Shown in pieces: positions 5,732 through 7,074 of a DNA stretch of 7,074 nt; the first letter of the stretch is position 1, and each line of letters starts with the position of its first letter. This DNA is from Flavobacteriales bacterium (GTDB taxonomy: Bacteria; Bacteroidota; Bacteroidia; Flavobacteriales; UA16). Below the pieces are notes generated by a model. That model ran no database searches. It saw nothing but the letters and a program-made list of their open reading frames with translations, and was not told the DNA's origin. The position numbers and the translations under genes are program-made. The DNA lies in the NCBI GenBank assembly GCA_030831885.1, contig JAURKF010000262.1, forward strand, positions 1 through 7,074. Direction: 5' to 3'.

Positions 5732-7074
5732 ATGGCATCGACCGGCGAAAAGAAAGAAATTAAAAAAGAACAGTTACTGAGCAGCGACATTCTGCTTCGC
5801 GCATTCGGACTCATGGCCACTGCCAAAAGCATGGCCGATGTCTATGAAGAGAATGCCAAGGTGACCTCCAAATATGTGCATGCAACCTCTCGCGGCCATG
5901 AAGCCTGTCAGCTGGCCCTGGGCCTTCAGCTTCAACCGCAAGATTTTCTAAGTGCTTATTACCGCGACGACAGCATCCTGCTTGGCATAGGCATGACACC
6001 CTATGAACTGATGCTGCAATTGATGGCCAAGCGCGACGATCCTTTTTCAGGTGGAAGAACATATTACTGCCATCCTGCGCTTCGTCGCGACACCATGCCC
6101 AAGATTCCCCATCAGAGTTCTGCCACGGGGATGCAAGCCATACCCACCACAGGCATTGCCATGGGCGTTCAATACAAAGAACAACAAGGGCTAACCGCTG
6201 AAGAGGAGGCGCGCAGTGTGGTGGTTTGTTCCATTGGCGATGCCGCTATGACGGAGGGTGAAGTGAGCGAAGCGTTCCACATGGCCTCGCTCAAGCAGCT
6301 GCCTATTCTTTATTTTGTGCAAGACAATGAATGGGATATCAGTGCTCATTCATCCGAAATACGCTTTGGAGATGCCGCAACATTCGCCAAAGCATTTCCC
6401 GGAATTCGCGTTAAACAAGTGGATGGAACGGACTTCATGGAATGTTATACAGCTCTGCATGAAATTCTGGCCGACATCCGCAAGAACCGCCGTCCGTGGC
6501 TCATCCACTGCAAGGTACCTCTGCTGGGACATCATACCAGTGGTGTGCGCCGTGAATGGTATCGCGATGATTTAGAAAGTGCCCAAAAGCGCGATCCGTT
6601 TCCAAAGTTTATCAAACAATTGAAGTCACTTGGATTCGATGAGGGGCAACTCAAGATGCTATCGGATGAGGCGCGCAATGAAGTGGAAAAGCATTATGCA
6701 CAAGCCACGCAGGCCGAAGATCCTCATCCGGAGGACTTGTTCAATTACGACTTCGCTCCAACTCCCATTGTAAGTGAGCAAGGAGAGCGTGAACCCGCAG
6801 GTAAAGAGGCCACCGTGATGGTCGACTGCGCGCTGTTTGCCATGCAGGAAATATTGGCCAACCATCCCGAAGCCCTGCTTTACGGGCAAGATGTCGGGCG
6901 TCGATTAGGCGGTGTATTTCGAGAGGCCGCAACACTCGCTGAAAAATTTGGTGACAACCGGGTATTCAACACACCCATACAGGAAGCATTCATTATAGGA
7001 AGCACTGTTGGCATGAGTGCCGCGGGTTTGAAGCCTATAGTAGAAGTACAATTTGCCGATTACATCTGGCCGGG
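5732..7074 (+). CDS. Fused alpha/beta 2-oxo acid dehydrogenase E1 component, 3' end cut by window
   Basis: This is the thiamine diphosphate-dependent decarboxylase (E1) of a 2-oxo acid dehydrogenase complex, which decarboxylates the substrate and passes the acyl group to lipoyl-E2. I translated 447 codons. The alpha part (about 20-340) contains SKYVHATSRGHEACQLA, YYRDDSILLG and KIPHQSSATGMQA. Its thiamine diphosphate motif is GDA at 169-171 and Asn199 (28 residues between Asp170 and Asn199). It also has LGHHTSGVRREWY, the usual phosphorylation-loop region. Without a stop codon the chain continues through a linker into the beta part at about 358: LLYGQDVG, GGVFREA, and RVFNTPIQEAF with the cofactor-activating Glu418. 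About 230 C-terminal residues should lie beyond the window. The substrate is uncertain: branched-chain 2-oxo acids are the usual annotation for this single-chain type, but pyruvate is possible. An AGGAG precedes the ATG at 5732. The family is secure. Confidence 0.95.
   Translation, partial: MASTGEKKEIKKEQLLSSDILLRAFGLMATAKSMADVYEENAKVTSKYVHATSRGHEACQLALGLQLQPQDFLSAYYRDDSILLGIGMTPYELMLQLMAKRDDPFSGGRTYYCHPALRRDTMPKIPHQSSATGMQAIPTTGIAMGVQYKEQQGLTAEEEARSVVVCSIGDAAMTEGEVSEAFHMASLKQLPILYFVQDNEWDISAHSSEIRFGDAATFAKAFPGIRVKQVDGTDFMECYTALHEILADIRKNRRPWLIHCKVPLLGHHTSGVRREWYRDDLESAQKRDPFPKFIKQLKSLGFDEGQLKMLSDEARNEVEKHYAQATQAEDPHPEDLFNYDFAPTPIVSEQGEREPAGKEATVMVDCALFAMQEILANHPEALLYGQDVGRRLGGVFREAATLAEKFGDNRVFNTPIQEAFIIGSTVGMSAAGLKPIVEVQFADYIWP

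Noticed and set aside
6236..6244. GDA in the E1 cofactor motif as a sign of an inactive enzyme
   Set aside because: All other alpha-subunit motifs, the Asn199 spacing and the beta Glu418 are intact, so inactivity is not supported.

Overview
The window looks like chromosomal core DNA from a member of the Bacteroidota. The evidence is the set of genes: a Lnb-type (DUF4105) lipoprotein N-acyltransferase candidate, a DUF5723-like outer-membrane barrel paired with a lipoprotein, and a single-chain alpha/beta fused 2-oxo acid dehydrogenase E1 of the kind common in that phylum. Shine-Dalgarno sequences are mostly weak or absent, which also fits. Base composition is moderate, near half GC by eye. I cannot place it to genus. 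I see no mobile element, CRISPR array, rRNA or tRNA.

Layout: positions 1-5634 hold five genes on the minus strand, which read right to left as dapF, an Lnb-like acyltransferase, a lipoprotein, a DUF5723-like barrel protein and kdsA (cut by the window start). The junctions are very tight: a 4-nt ATGA overlap, then gaps of 21 nt (or 9 nt from an alternative start), 2 nt and 9 nt. This is almost certainly one transcript. A 97-nt divergent intergenic region (5635-5731) separates it from a plus-strand gene for the fused E1 enzyme, which runs off the right edge.

The minus-strand operon has a cell-envelope theme. DapF makes meso-diaminopimelate for peptidoglycan and lysine. KdsA makes the phosphorylated precursor of Kdo for the inner core of lipopolysaccharide. 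The Lnb-like enzyme is expected to finish lipoproteins by N-acylating their terminal cysteine. The next two genes encode one lipoprotein (a possible substrate) and one outer-membrane barrel, both of unknown function. The divergent E1 gene belongs to central metabolism (oxidative decarboxylation of branched-chain 2-oxo acids or pyruvate) and probably only shares the intergenic region.

All genes appear intact in the window apart from truncation at its two edges. No frameshift, internal stop or horizontally acquired segment is apparent. The least understood part is the lipoprotein/barrel pair at 750-3604.
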